Source: Hydractinia symbiolongicarpus
Lineage: Eukaryota; Cnidaria; Hydrozoa; Anthoathecata; Hydractiniidae
Reading direction: 5' to 3'
Assembly: GCF_029227915.1 (NCBI RefSeq)
Contig: NC_079875.1
Coordinates: 41,065,201-41,129,200 of the forward strand
DNA: 64,000 nucleotides
Of the stretch, positions 34,108 to 48,200 are shown piece after piece. The notes under the pieces are model-generated. The model was not told the origin of the DNA. It did no database searches and saw nothing but the letters and a program-made list of their open reading frames with translations. The position numbers and the translations under genes are program-made. How positions within the stretch are numbered: the stretch's first letter is position 1; each line of letters begins with the position of its first letter.

Positions 34108-35163
34108 TTTACTCCCTGGGTACTTTCTTTGTATACTTTTGACTATACGGGCCGAGTTCGGGATTTACGGGAAATCGCGGGTTTTCGTTTGCCGGCGATT
34201 AAACTTCTTTTATTCAGCGTCTCATCAAAAATGAAAACATTTTTAAAAACTACAAGTCTCATGGGCTTTAGTGGTGAAATAATAATTTAAAAAATCGTTT
34301 GGGAAATGAGTTTAATCCCTGGGTACTTTCTTTTAAACTTTTGACTATACGGACCGAGTTCGGGATTTACGGGAAATCGCAGGTTTTCGTTTGCCGGCGA
34401 TTAAACTTCTTTTATTCAGCGTCTCATCAAAAATGAAAACATTTTTAAAAACTACAAGTCTCATGGGCTTTAGTGGTGAAATAATAATTTAAAAAATCGT
34501 TTGGGAAATGAGTTTACTCCCTGGGTACTTTCTTTGTATACTTTTGACTATACGGGCCAAGCCCGGGATTAACGGGAAATCGCGGGTTTTCGTTTTTCGG
34601 CGATTAAACTTCTTTTACTCAGCGTCTCATCAAAAATGAAACATTTTTGAAAACTACAAGTCTTATGCGTTTTAGTGGTGAAAAAATAATTTAAAAAATC
34701 GTTTGGGAAATGAGTTTACTCCCTGGGTACTTTCTTTGTATACTTTTGACTATACGGACCGAGTTCGGGATTTACGGGAAATCGCAGGTTTTCGTTTGCC
34801 GGCGATTAAACTTCTTTTAATCAGCGTCTCATCAAAAATGAAAACATTTTTAAAAACTACAAGTCTCATGGGCTTTAGTGGTGAAATAATAATTTAAAAA
34901 ATCGTTTGGGAAATGAGTTTACTCCCTGGGTACTTTCTTTGTATACTTTTGACTATACGGACCGAGTTCGGGATTTACGGGAAATCGCAGGTTTTCGTTT
35001 GCCGGCGATTAAACTTCTTTTATTCATCGTCTCATCAAAAATGAAAACATTTTTGAAAACTACAAGCCTCAGGCGTTTTAGTGGTGAAAAAATAATTTAA
35101 AAAATCGTTTGGGAAATGAGTTTACTCCCTGGGTACTTTCTTTGTATACTTTTGACTATACGG
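34108..35163 (+). repeat. 5-mer unit (1013 bp), copy 2
   Basis: This is a direct repeat of 33095-34107. The joint monomer at 34081 onward has a family F left end (CGTTTGGGAAATGAG) and a family G core (GGGCCGAGTTCGGG with GCGGG). The switch lies within 34108-34150. Confidence 0.9.
34688..35093 (+). repeat. 2-mer F-F unit (406 bp), copy 1
   Basis: This pair of F monomers, one with CTTTTAATCAGCG and one with TTCATCGTC and CCTCAGGCG, is repeated immediately at 35094. It overlaps the right end of the 1013-bp repeat, so the F-F pair occurs three times between 33675 and 35499. Confidence 0.9.
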
Positions 35164-35499
35164 ACCGAGTTCGGGATTTACGGGAAATCGCAGGTTTTCG
35201 TTTGCCGGCGATTAAACTTCTTTTAATCAGCGTCTCATCAAAAATGAAAACATTTTTAAAAACTACAAGTCTCATGGGCTTTAGTGGTGAAATAATAATT
35301 TAAAAAATCGTTTGGGAAATGAGTTTACTCCCTGGGTACTTTCTTTGTATACTTTTGACTATACGGACCGAGTTCGGGATTTACGGGAAATCGCAGGTTT
35401 TCGTTTGCCGGCGATTAAACTTCTTTTATTCATCGTCTCATCAAAAATGAAAACATTTTTGAAAACTACAAGCCTCAGGCGTTTTAGTGGTGAAAAAAT
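35094..35499 (+). repeat. 2-mer F-F unit (406 bp), copy 2
   Basis: This is a direct repeat of 34688-35093, differing at its right end (AATAAATTAAAA instead of AATAATTTAAAA). It continues into the D-like unit with TATACAGGCC and CATCAGAAATAAAAAC seen also near 30230 and 39360. Confidence 0.9.
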
Positions 35500-38140
35500 A
35501 AATTAAAAAATCGTTCTGGAAATGAGTTTACTCACAGGGTACTTTCTTTGTATACATTCGACTATACAGGCCAAGCCCGGATTTACGGGAAATCGCGGGT
35601 TTTCGTTTGCCGGCGATTAAACCTCTTTTAGTAAGCGTCTCATCAGAAATAAAAACATTTTTGAAAACTACAAGTCTCATGCGTTTTAGTGGTGAAAAAA
35701 AAACTTAAAAAATCGTTCGGGAAATGAGTTTACTCCCTGGGTACTTTCTTTGTATACTTTTGACTATACGGGCCAAGCCCGGGATTTACGGGAAATCGCG
35801 GTTTTTCGTTTGCCGGCGATGAAACTTCTTTTATGCAGCGTCTCATCAAAAATTAAAACATTTTTAAAAACTACAAGTATTATGCGTTTTAGTGGTAAAA
35901 AAATAATTTAAAAAATCGTTTGGGAAATGAGTTTACTCCCTGGGTACTTTCTTTGTATACTTTTGACTATACGGACCGAGTTCGGGATTTACGGGAAATC
36001 GCAGGTTTTCGTTTGCCGGCGATTAAACTTCTTTTAATCAGCGTCTCATCAAAAATGAAAACATTTTTAAAAACTACAAGTCTCATGGGCTTTAGTGGTG
36101 AAATAATAATTTAAAAAATCGTTTGGGAAATGAGTTTACTCCCTGGGTACTTTCTTTGTATGCTTTTGACTATACGGGCCGAGTCCGGGATTTTCGGGAA
36201 ATCGCAGGTTTTCGTTTGCCGGCGATTAAACTTCTTTTATTCAGCGTCTCATCAAAAATGAAAAATATTTTGAAAACTACAAGTCTCATGCGTTGTAGTG
36301 GTGAAAAAATAATTTAAAAAATAGTTCGCAAAATGACTTTACTCCCTGGGTACTTTCTTTGTATACTTTTTACTATACGGGCCGAGTTCGGGATTTACGG
36401 GAAATCGCGGGTTTTCGTTTGCCGGCGATTAAACTTCTTTTATTCAGCGTCTCATCAAAAATGAAAACATTTTTAAAAACTACAAGTCTCATGGGCTTTA
36501 GTGGTGAAATTATAATTTAAAAAATCGTTTGGGAAATGAGTTTACACCCTGGGTACTTTCTTTGTATACTTTTGACTATACGGACCGAGTTTGGGATTTA
36601 CGGGAAATCGCAGGTTTTCGTTTGCCGGCGATTAAACTTCTTTTATTCAGCGTCTCATCAAAAATGAAAACATTTTTAAGAACTACAAGTCTCATGGGCT
36701 ATAGTGGTGAAATAATAATTTAAAAAATCGTTTGGGAAATGAGTTTACTCCCTGGGTACTTTCTTTGTATACTTTTGACTATACGGGCCAAGCCCGGGAT
36801 TTACGGGAAATCGCGGGTTTTCGTTTTTCGGCGATTAAACTTATTTTATTCAGCGTCTCATCAAAAATGAAACATTTTTGAAAACTACAAGTCTTATGCG
36901 TTTTAGTGGTGAAAAAATAATTTAAAAAATCGTTTTGGAAATGAGTTTATTCACAGGGTACTTTCTTTGTATACATTCGACTATACGGGCCAAGCCCGGG
37001 ATTTACAGGAAATCGCGAGTTTTCGTTTGCCGGCGATTAAACCTCTTTCAGTAAGCGTCTCATCAAAAATAAAAACATTTCTGAAAACTACAAGTCTCAT
37101 GCGTTGTAGTGGTGAAAAAATAATTTAAAAAATCGTTCGGGAAATGAGTTTACTCCCTGGGTACTTTCTTTGTATACTTTTGACTATACGGGCCGAGTCC
37201 GGGATTTTCGGGAAATCGCAGGTTTTCGTTTGCCGGCGATTAAACTTCTTTTATTCAGCGTCTCATCAAAAATGAAAAATATTTTAAAAACTACAAGTCT
37301 CATGCGTTGTAGTGGTGAAAAAATAATTTAAAAAATAGTTCGCAAAATGACTTTACTCCCTGGGTACTTTCTTTGTATACTTTTTACTATACGGGCCGAG
37401 TTCGGGATTTACGGGAAATCGCGGGTTTTCGTTTGCCGGCGATTAAACTTCTTTTATTCAGCGTCTCATCAAAAATGAAAACATTTTTAAAAACTACAAG
37501 TCTCATGCGTTGTAGTGGTGAAAAAATAATTTAAAAAATAGTTCGCAAAATGACTTTACTCCCTGGGTACTTTCTTTGTATACTTTTTACTATACGGGCC
37601 GAGTTCGGGATTTACGGGAAATCGCGGGTTTTCGTTTGCCGGCGATTAAACTTCTTTTATTCAGCGTCTCATCAAAAATGAAAACATTTTTAAAAACTAC
37701 AAGTCTCATGGGCTTTAGTGGTGAAATTATAATTTAAAAAATCGTTTGGAAAATGAGTTTACACCCTGGGTACTTTCTTTGTATACTTTTGACTATACAG
37801 ACCGAGTTTGGGATTTACGGGAAATCGCAGGTTTTCGTTTGCCGGCGATTAAACTTCTTTTATTCAGCGTCTCATCAAAAATGAAAACATTTTTAAGAAC
37901 TACAAGTCTCATGGGCTATAGTGGTGAAATAATAATTTAAAAAATCGTTTGGGAAATGAGTTTACTCCCTGGGTACTTTCTTTGTATACTTTTGACTATA
38001 CGGGCCGAGTTCGGGATTTACGAGAAATCGCGGGTTTTCGTTTGCCGGCGATTAAACTTCTTTTATTCAGCGTCTCATCAAAAATGAAAACATTTCTAAA
38101 AACTACAAGTCTCATGCGTTTTAGTGGTAAAAAAAAAAAT
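35500..38140 (+). repeat. Mosaic with F', H, D and doubled G monomers
   Basis: The order is D-like, GATGAAAC unit, F, F/A chimera (36105 onward, CGTTTGGG left and TATGC/TTTTCGGG core), G, F', H, D, A, G, G, F', then the 207-bp unit. Two near-identical G monomers sit at about 37325 and 37530, the first ending in GCGTTGTAG and the second in GGGCTTTAG. F' appears twice, with GAGTTTGGGATTTACGGG, which removes the CG of TTCG. Confidence 0.75.
37934..38140 (+). repeat. 207-bp expanded monomer
   Basis: The right end reads GGT, then eleven A, then TAATTT, where other monomers have GGTGAAAAAATAATTT. This is four bases longer. Because 207 is a multiple of three, the open frame runs from this monomer into the next and creates a 133-codon open stretch at 37949-38350. 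That stretch is a side effect of the length change, not evidence for a gene. Confidence 0.9.
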
Positions 38141-41100
38141 AATTTAAAAAATAGTTCGCGAAATGACTTTACTCCCTGGGTACTTTCTTTGTATACTTTT
38201 GACTATACGGGCCGAGTTCGGGATTTACGGGAAATCGCGGGTTTTCGTTTGCCGGCGATTAAACTTCTTTTATTCAGCGTCTCATCAAAAATGAAAACAT
38301 TTTTAAAAACTACAAGTCTCATGGGCTTTAGTGGTGAAATAATAATTTAAAAAATCGTTTGGGAAATGAGTTTAATCCCTGGGTACTTTCTTTTAAACTT
38401 TTGACTATACGGACCGAGTTCGGGATTTACGGGAAATCGCAGGTTTTCGTTTGCCGGCGATTAAACTTCTTTTATTCAGCGTCTCATCAAAAATGAAAAC
38501 ATTTTTAAAAACTACAAGTCTCATGGGCTTTAGTGGTGAAATAATAATTTAAAAAATCGTTTGGGAAATGAGTTTACTCCCTGGGTACTTTCTTTGTATA
38601 CTTTTGACTATACGGGCCAAGCCCGGGATTAACGGGAAATCGCGGGTTTTCGTTTTTCGGCGATTAAACTTCTTTTACTCAGCGTCTCATCAAAAATGAA
38701 ACATTTTTGAAAACTACAAGTCTTATGCGTTTTAGTGGTGAAAAAATAATTTAAAAAATCGTTTGGGAAATGAGTTTACTCCCTGGGTACTTTCTTTGTA
38801 TACTTTTGACTATACGGACCGAGTTCGGGATTTACGGGAAATCGCAGGTTTTCGTTTGCCGGCGATTAAACTTCTTTTAATCAGCGTCTCATCAAAAATG
38901 AAAACATTTTTAAAAACTACAAGTCTCATGGGCTTTAGTGGTGAAATAATAATTTAAAAAATCGTTTGGGAAATGAGTTTACTCCCTGGGTACTTTCTTT
39001 GTATACTTTTGACTATACGGACCGAGTTCGGGATTTACGGGAAATCGCAGGTTTTCGTTTGCCGGCGATTAAACTTCTTTTATTCATCGTCTCATCAAAA
39101 ATGAAAACATTTTTGAAAACTACAAGCCTCAGGCGTTTTAGTGGTGAAAAAATAAATTAAAAAATCGTTCGGGAAATGAGTTTACTCCCTGGGTACTTTC
39201 TTTGTATACTTTTGACTATACGGGCCAAGCCCGGGATTTACGGGAAATCGCGGGTTCTCGTTTTCCGGCGATTAAACTTCTTTTATTCAGCGTCTCATCA
39301 AAAATGAAGACAATTTTGAAAACTACAAGTCTTATGCGTTTTAGTAATGAAAAAATAATTTAAAAATTCGTTCTGGAAATGAGTTTACTCACAGGGTACT
39401 TTCTTTGTATACATTCGACTATACAGGCCAAGCCCGGATTTACGGGAAATCGCGGGTTTTCGTTTGCCGGCGATTAAACCTCTTTTAGTAAGCGTCTCAT
39501 CAGAAATAAAAACATTTTTGAAAACTACAAGTCTCATGCGTTTTAGTGGTGAAAAAAAAACTTAAAAAATCGTTCGGGAAATGAGTTTACTCCCTGGGTA
39601 CTTTCTTTGTATACTTTTGACTATACGGGCCAAGCCCGGGATTTACGGGAAATCGCGGTTTTTCGTTTGCCGGCGATGAAACTTCTTTTATGCAGCGTCT
39701 CATCAAAAATTAAAACATTTTTAAAAACTACAAGTATTATGCGTTTTAGTGGTGAAAAAATAATTTAAAAAATCGTTCTGGAAATGAGTTTACTCACAGG
39801 GTACTTTCTTTGTATATATTCGACTATACGGGCCAAGCCCGGGATTTACGGGAAATCGCGGGTTTTCGTTTGCCGGCGATTAAACATCTTTTATTCAGCG
39901 TCTCATCAAAAATGAAACATTTTTGAAAACTACAAGTCTTATGCGTTTTAGTGGTGAAAAAATAATTTAAAAAATCGTTTTGGAAATGAGTTTATTCACA
40001 GGGTACTTTCTTTGTATACATTCGACTATACGGGCCAAGCCCGGGATTTACAGGAAATCGCGAGTTTTCGTTTGCCGGAGATTAAACCTCTTTCAGTAAG
40101 CGTCTCATCAAAAATAAAAACATTTCTGAAAACTACAAGTCTCATGCGTTGTAGTGGTGAAAAAATAATTTAAAAAATCGTTCGGGAAATGAGTTTACTC
40201 CCTGGGTACTTTCTTTGTATACTTTTGACTATACGGGCCGAGTCCGGAATTTACGGGAAGTCGCGGGTTTTCGTTTGCCGGGGATTAAACTTCTTTTATT
40301 CAGCGTCTCATCAAAAATGAAAACATTTTTAAAAACTACAAGTCTCCTGGGCTTTAGTGGTGAAATAATAATTTAAAAAATCGTTCGGGAAATGAGTTTA
40401 CACCCTGGGTACTTTCTTTGAATGCTTTTGACTATACGGGCCGAGTCCGGGATTTTCGGGAAATCGCAGGTTTTCGTTTGCCGGCGATTAAACTTCTTTT
40501 ATTCAGCGTCTCATCAAAAATGAAAAATATTTTGAAAACTACAAGTCTCATGCGTTTTAGTGGTGAAAAAATAATTTAAAAAATCGTTCGGGAAATGAGT
40601 TTACTCCCTGGGTACTTTCTTTGTATACTTTTGATTATACGGGCCGGGTCCCGGGTTTACGGGAAATGGCGGGTTTTCGTTTGCAGGCGATTAAACTTCT
40701 TTTATTCAGCGTCTCATCAAAAATGAAAACATTTTTGAAAACTACAAGTCTCATGTGTTTTAGTGGTGAAAAGATAATTTAAAAAATCGTTTTGGAAATG
40801 AGTTTATTCACAGGGTACTTTCTTTGTATACATTTGACTATACGGGCCAAGCCCGGGATTTACGGGAAATCGCGGGTTTTTCTTTGCCGGCGATTAAACC
40901 ACTGTCATTAAGCGTCTCATCAAAAATGAAAACATTTCTAAAAACTACAAGTCTCATGCGTTTTAGTGGTGAAAAAATAATTTAAAAAATAGTTCGCGAA
41001 ATGACTTTACTCCCTGGGTACTTTCTTTGTATACTTTTGACTATACGGGCCGAGTTCGGGATTTACGGGAAATCGCGGGTTTTCGTTTGCCGGCGATTAA

Positions 41101-41788
41101 ACTTCTTTTATTCAGCGTCTCATCAAAAATGAAAACATTTTTAAAAACTACAAGTCTCATGGGCTTTAGTGGTGAAATAATAATTTAAAAAATCGTTTGG
41201 GAAATGAGTTTACTCCCTGGGTACTTTCTTTGTATACATTCGACTATACGGGCCAAGCCCGGGATTTACGGGAAATCGCAGGTTTTTCTTTGCGGCGATT
41301 AAACCACTTTCATTAAGCGTCTCATCAAAAATGAAAACATTTCTAAAAACTACAAGTCTCATGCGTTTTAGCGGTGAAAAAATAATTTAAAAAATAGTTC
41401 GCGAAATGACTTTACTCCCTGGGTACTTTCTTTGTATACTTTTGACTATACGGGCCGAGTTCGGGATTTACGGGAAATCGCGGGTTTTCGTTTGCCGGCG
41501 ATTAAACTTCTTTTATTCAGCGTCTCATCAAAAATGAAAACATTTTTAAAAACTACAAGTCTCATGGGCTTTAGTGGTGAAATAATAATTTAAAAAATCG
41601 TTTGGGAAATGAGTTTAATCCCTGGGTACTTTCTTTTAAACTTTTGACTATACGGACCGAGTTCGGGATTTACGGGAAATCGCAGGTTTTCGTTTGCCGG
41701 CGATTAAACTTCTTTTATTCAGCGTCTCATCAAAAATGAAAACATTTTTAAAAACTACAAGTCTCATGGGCTTTAGTGGTGAAATAAT
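38141..41788 (+). repeat. Mosaic block; 38.15-39.9 kb matches 41.4-43.1 kb
   Basis: G-F(short)-H-F-F-H'-D' and following units at about 38150-39910 recur at about 41390-43150 (offset 3243 bp, 16 monomers). They share TTTTCTCGTTTTCC, AGTAATGAAAAA, TATACAGGCC, GAAAAAAAAACTTAAA and GGCGATGAAAC. Near 39917 the unit switches from the ACATC/TTTGTATATATTCG type to an H-type right end (ATGAAACATTTTTG), after which D-B-A-E-C-G follows as at 31660-32870. Confidence 0.78.
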
Positions 41789-44700
41789 AATTTAAAAAAT
41801 CGTTTGGGAAATGAGTTTACTCCCTGGGTACTTTCTTTGTATACTTTTGACTATACGGGCCAAGCCCGCGATTAACGGGAAATCGCGGGTTTTCGTTTTT
41901 CGGCGATTAAACTTCTTTTATTCAGCGTCTCATCAAAAATGAAACATTTTTGAAAACTACAAGTCTTATGCGTTTTAGTGGTGAAAAAATAATTTAAAAA
42001 ATCGTTTGGGAAATGAGTTTACTCCCTGGGTACTTTCTTTGTATACTTTTGACTATACGGACCGAGTTCGGGATTTACGGGAAATCGCAGGTTTTCGTTT
42101 GCCGGCGATTAAACTTCTTTTAATCAGCGTCTCATCAAAAATGAAAACATTTTTAAAAACTACAAGTCTCATGGGCTTTAGTGGTGAAATAATAATTTAA
42201 AAAATCGTTTGGGAAATGAGTTTACTCCCTGGGTACTTTCTTTGTATACTTTTGACTATACGGACCGAGTTCGGGATTTACGGGAAATCGCAGGTTTTCG
42301 TTTGCCGGCGATTAAACTTCTTTTATTCATCGTCTCATCAAAAATGAAAACATTTTTGAAAACTACAAGCCTCAGGCGTTTTAGTGGTGAAAAAATAAAT
42401 TAAAAAATCGTTCGGGAAATGAGTTTACTCCCTGGGTACTTTCTTTGTATACTTTTGACTATACGGGCCAAGCCCGGGATTTACGGGAAATCGCGGGTTC
42501 TCGTTTTCCGGCAATTAAACTTCTTTTATTCAGCGTCTCATCAAAAATGAAGACAATTTTGAAAACTACAAGTCTTATGCGTTTTAGTAATGAAAAAATA
42601 ATTTAAAAAATCGTTCTGGAAATGAGTTTACTCACAGGGTACTTTCTTTGTATACATTCGACTATACAGGCCAAGCCCGGATTTACGGGAAATCGCGGGT
42701 TTTCGTTTGCCGGCGATTAAACCTCTTTTAGTAAGCGTCTCATCAGAAATAAAAACATTTTTGAAAACTACAAGTCTCATGCGTTTTAGTGGTGAAAAAA
42801 AAACTTAAAAAATCGTTCGGGAAATGAGTTTACTCCCTGGGTACTTTCTTTGTATACTTTTGACTATACGGGCCAAGCCCGGGATTTACGGGAAATCGCG
42901 GTTTTTCGTTTGCCGGCGATGAAACTTCTTTTATGCAGCGTCTCATCAAAAATTAAAACATTTTTAAAAACTACAAGTATTATGCGTTTTAGTGGTGAAA
43001 AAATAATTTAAAAAATCGTTCTGGAAATGAGTTTACTCACAGGGTACTTTCTTTGTATATATTCGACTATACGGGCCAAGCCCGGGATTTACGGGAAATC
43101 GCGGGTTTTCGTTTGCCGGCGATTAAACATCTTTTATTCAGCGTCTCATCAAAAATGAAAACATTTTTGAAAACTACAAGTCTCATGCGTTTTAGTGGTG
43201 AAAAAATAATTTAAAAAATCGTTCCGGAAATGAGTTTACTCCCTGGGTACTTTCTTTGTATGCTTTTGACTATACGGGCCGAGTCCGGGATTTTCGGGAA
43301 ATCGCAGGTTTTCGTTTGCCGGCGATTAAACTTCTTTTATTCAGCGTCTCATCAAAAATGAAAAATATTTTGAAAACTACAAGTCTCATGCGTTGTAGTG
43401 GTGAAAAAATAATTTAAAAAATCGTTCGGGAAATGAGTTTACTCCCTGGGTACTTTCTTTGTATACTTTTGACTATACGGGCCGAGTCCGGGATTTACGG
43501 GAAGTCGCGGGTTTTCGTTTGCCGGCGATTAAACTTCTTTTATTCAGCGTCTCATCAAAAATGAAAACATTTTTAAAAACTACAAGTCTCCTGGGCTTTA
43601 GTGGTGAAATAATAATTTAAAAAATCGTTCGGGAAATGAGTTTACACCCTGGGTACTTTCTTTGTATGCTTTTGACTTTACGGGCCGAGTCCGGGATTTT
43701 CGGGAAATCGCAGGTTTTTGTTTGCCGGCGATTAAACTTCTTTTATTCAGCGTCTCATCAAAAATGAAAAATATTTTGAAAACTACAAGTCTCATGCGTT
43801 TTAGTGGTGAAAAAATAATTTAAAAAATCGTTCGGGAAAGGAGTTTACTCCCTGGGTACTTTCTTTGTATACTTTTGATTATACGGGCCGGGTCCCGGGT
43901 TTACGGGAAATGGCGGGTTTTCGTTTCCTGGCGATTAAACTTCTTTTATTCAGCGTCTCATCAAAAATGAAACATTTTTGAAAACTACAAGTCTTATGCG
44001 TTTTAGTGGTGAAAAAATAATTTAAAAAATCGTTCGGGAAATGAGTTTACACCCTGGGTACTTTCTTTGTATACTTTTGACTATACGGGCCGAGTCCGGG
44101 ATTTACGGGAAGTCGCGGGTTTTCGTTTGCCGGCGATTAAACTTCTTTTATTCAGCGTCTCATCAAAAATGAAAACATTTTTAAAAACTACAAGTCTCCT
44201 GGGCTTTAGTGGTGAAATAATAATTTAAAAAATCATTCGGGAAATGAGTTTACACCCTGGGTACTTTCTTTGTATGCTTTTGACTATACGGGCCGAGTCC
44301 GGGATTTTCGGGAAATCGCAGGTTTTCGTTTGCCGGCGATTAAACTTCTTTTATTCAGCGTCTCATCAAAAATGAAAAATATTTTGAAAACTGCAAGTCT
44401 CATGCGTTTTAGTGGTGAAAAAATAATTTAAAAAATCGTTCGTGAAATGAGTTTACTCCCTGGGTACTTTCTTTGTATAACTTTTGATTATACGGGCCGG
44501 GTCCCGAGTTTACAGGAAATGGCGGGTTTTCGTTTGCCGGCGATTAAACTTCTTTTATTCAGCGTCTCATCAAAAATGAAAACATTTTTGAAAACTACAA
44601 GTCTCATGCGTTTTAGTGGTGAAAAGATAATTTAAAAAATCGTTTTGGAAATGAGTTTATTCACAGGGTACTTTCTTTGTATACATTCGACTATACGGGC

Positions 44701-45237
44701 CAAGCCCGGGATTTACGGGAAATCGCGGGTTTTTCTTTGCCGGCGATTAAACCACTTTCATTAAGCGTCTCATCAAAAATGAAAATATTTCTAAAAACTA
44801 CAAGTCTCATGCGTTTTAGTGGTGAAAAAATAATTTAAAAAATAGTTCGCAAAAAAACTTTACTCTCTGGGTACTTTCTTTGTATACTTTTGACTATACG
44901 GGCCGAGTTCGGGATTTACGGGAAATCGCGGGTTTTGGTTTGCCGGCGATTAAACTTCTTTTATTCAGCGTCTCATCAAAAATGAAAACATTTTTAAAAA
45001 CTACAAGTCTCATGGGCTTTAGTGGTGAAATTATAATTTAAAAAATCGTTTGGGAAATGAGTTTACTCCCTGGGTACTTTCTTTGTATACTTTTGACTAT
45101 ACGGACCGAGTTCGGGATTTACGGGAAATCGCAGGTTTTCGTTTGCCGGCGATTAAACTTCTTTTATTCAGCGTCTCATCAAAAATGAAAACATTTTTAA
45201 AAACTACAAGTCTCATGGGCTTTAGTGGTGAAATAAT
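41789..45237 (+). repeat. 17-mer higher-order unit (3449 bp), copy 1
   Basis: Seventeen monomers are repeated at an offset of 3449 bp. Shared private markers are AAGCCCGCGATTAACGGG, CCGGCAATTAAAC, TTGACTTTACGGG, GGTTTTTGTTTGCC, CGTTCGTGAAATGAG, GTCCCGAGTTTACAGG, TTTACTCTCTGGG and GGTTTTGGTTTGCC. No difference was found by eye. Confidence 0.92.
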
Positions 45238-48200
45238 AATTTAAAAAATCGTTTGGGAAATGAGTTTACTCCCTGGGTACTTTCTTTGTATACTTTTGAC
45301 TATACGGGCCAAGCCCGCGATTAACGGGAAATCGCGGGTTTTCGTTTTTCGGCGATTAAACTTCTTTTATTCAGCGTCTCATCAAAAATGAAACATTTTT
45401 GAAAACTACAAGTCTTATGCGTTTTAGTGGTGAAAAAATAATTTAAAAAATCGTTTGGGAAATGAGTTTACTCCCTGGGTACTTTCTTTGTATACTTTTG
45501 ACTATACGGACCGAGTTCGGGATTTACGGGAAATCGCAGGTTTTCGTTTGCCGGCGATTAAACTTCTTTTAATCAGCGTCTCATCAAAAATGAAAACATT
45601 TTTAAAAACTACAAGTCTCATGGGCTTTAGTGGTGAAATAATAATTTAAAAAATCGTTTGGGAAATGAGTTTACTCCCTGGGTACTTTCTTTGTATACTT
45701 TTGACTATACGGACCGAGTTCGGGATTTACGGGAAATCGCAGGTTTTCGTTTGCCGGCGATTAAACTTCTTTTATTCATCGTCTCATCAAAAATGAAAAC
45801 ATTTTTGAAAACTACAAGCCTCAGGCGTTTTAGTGGTGAAAAAATAAATTAAAAAATCGTTCGGGAAATGAGTTTACTCCCTGGGTACTTTCTTTGTATA
45901 CTTTTGACTATACGGGCCAAGCCCGGGATTTACGGGAAATCGCGGGTTCTCGTTTTCCGGCAATTAAACTTCTTTTATTCAGCGTCTCATCAAAAATGAA
46001 GACAATTTTGAAAACTACAAGTCTTATGCGTTTTAGTAATGAAAAAATAATTTAAAAAATCGTTCTGGAAATGAGTTTACTCACAGGGTACTTTCTTTGT
46101 ATACATTCGACTATACAGGCCAAGCCCGGATTTACGGGAAATCGCGGGTTTTCGTTTGCCGGCGATTAAACCTCTTTTAGTAAGCGTCTCATCAGAAATA
46201 AAAACATTTTTGAAAACTACAAGTCTCATGCGTTTTAGTGGTGAAAAAAAAACTTAAAAAATCGTTCGGGAAATGAGTTTACTCCCTGGGTACTTTCTTT
46301 GTATACTTTTGACTATACGGGCCAAGCCCGGGATTTACGGGAAATCGCGGTTTTTCGTTTGCCGGCGATGAAACTTCTTTTATGCAGCGTCTCATCAAAA
46401 ATTAAAACATTTTTAAAAACTACAAGTATTATGCGTTTTAGTGGTGAAAAAATAATTTAAAAAATCGTTCTGGAAATGAGTTTACTCACAGGGTACTTTC
46501 TTTGTATATATTCGACTATACGGGCCAAGCCCGGGATTTACGGGAAATCGCGGGTTTTCGTTTGCCGGCGATTAAACATCTTTTATTCAGCGTCTCATCA
46601 AAAATGAAAACATTTTTGAAAACTACAAGTCTCATGCGTTTTAGTGGTGAAAAAATAATTTAAAAAATCGTTCCGGAAATGAGTTTACTCCCTGGGTACT
46701 TTCTTTGTATGCTTTTGACTATACGGGCCGAGTCCGGGATTTTCGGGAAATCGCAGGTTTTCGTTTGCCGGCGATTAAACTTCTTTTATTCAGCGTCTCA
46801 TCAAAAATGAAAAATATTTTGAAAACTACAAGTCTCATGCGTTGTAGTGGTGAAAAAATAATTTAAAAAATCGTTCGGGAAATGAGTTTACTCCCTGGGT
46901 ACTTTCTTTGTATACTTTTGACTATACGGGCCGAGTCCGGGATTTACGGGAAGTCGCGGGTTTTCGTTTGCCGGCGATTAAACTTCTTTTATTCAGCGTC
47001 TCATCAAAAATGAAAACATTTTTAAAAACTACAAGTCTCCTGGGCTTTAGTGGTGAAATAATAATTTAAAAAATCGTTCGGGAAATGAGTTTACACCCTG
47101 GGTACTTTCTTTGTATGCTTTTGACTTTACGGGCCGAGTCCGGGATTTTCGGGAAATCGCAGGTTTTTGTTTGCCGGCGATTAAACTTCTTTTATTCAGC
47201 GTCTCATCAAAAATGAAAAATATTTTGAAAACTACAAGTCTCATGCGTTTTAGTGGTGAAAAAATAATTTAAAAAATCGTTCGGGAAAGGAGTTTACTCC
47301 CTGGGTACTTTCTTTGTATACTTTTGATTATACGGGCCGGGTCCCGGGTTTACGGGAAATGGCGGGTTTTCGTTTCCTGGCGATTAAACTTCTTTTATTC
47401 AGCGTCTCATCAAAAATGAAACATTTTTGAAAACTACAAGTCTTATGCGTTTTAGTGGTGAAAAAATAATTTAAAAAATCGTTCGGGAAATGAGTTTACA
47501 CCCTGGGTACTTTCTTTGTATACTTTTGACTATACGGGCCGAGTCCGGGATTTACGGGAAGTCGCGGGTTTTCGTTTGCCGGCGATTAAACTTCTTTTAT
47601 TCAGCGTCTCATCAAAAATGAAAACATTTTTAAAAACTACAAGTCTCCTGGGCTTTAGTGGTGAAATAATAATTTAAAAAATCATTCGGGAAATGAGTTT
47701 ACACCCTGGGTACTTTCTTTGTATGCTTTTGACTATACGGGCCGAGTCCGGGATTTTCGGGAAATCGCAGGTTTTCGTTTGCCGGCGATTAAACTTCTTT
47801 TATTCAGCGTCTCATCAAAAATGAAAAATATTTTGAAAACTGCAAGTCTCATGCGTTTTAGTGGTGAAAAAATAATTTAAAAAATCGTTCGTGAAATGAG
47901 TTTACTCCCTGGGTACTTTCTTTGTATAACTTTTGATTATACGGGCCGGGTCCCGAGTTTACAGGAAATGGCGGGTTTTCGTTTGCCGGCGATTAAACTT
48001 CTTTTATTCAGCGTCTCATCAAAAATGAAAACATTTTTGAAAACTACAAGTCTCATGCGTTTTAGTGGTGAAAAGATAATTTAAAAAATCGTTTTGGAAA
48101 TGAGTTTATTCACAGGGTACTTTCTTTGTATACATTCGACTATACGGGCCAAGCCCGGGATTTACGGGAAATCGCGGGTTTTTCTTTGCCGGCGATTAAA

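Noticed and set aside
37949-38350. 133-codon open frame as a real two-repeat protein
   Set aside because: It is explained by the four extra A in the 207-bp monomer, which brings two successive monomers into one frame.
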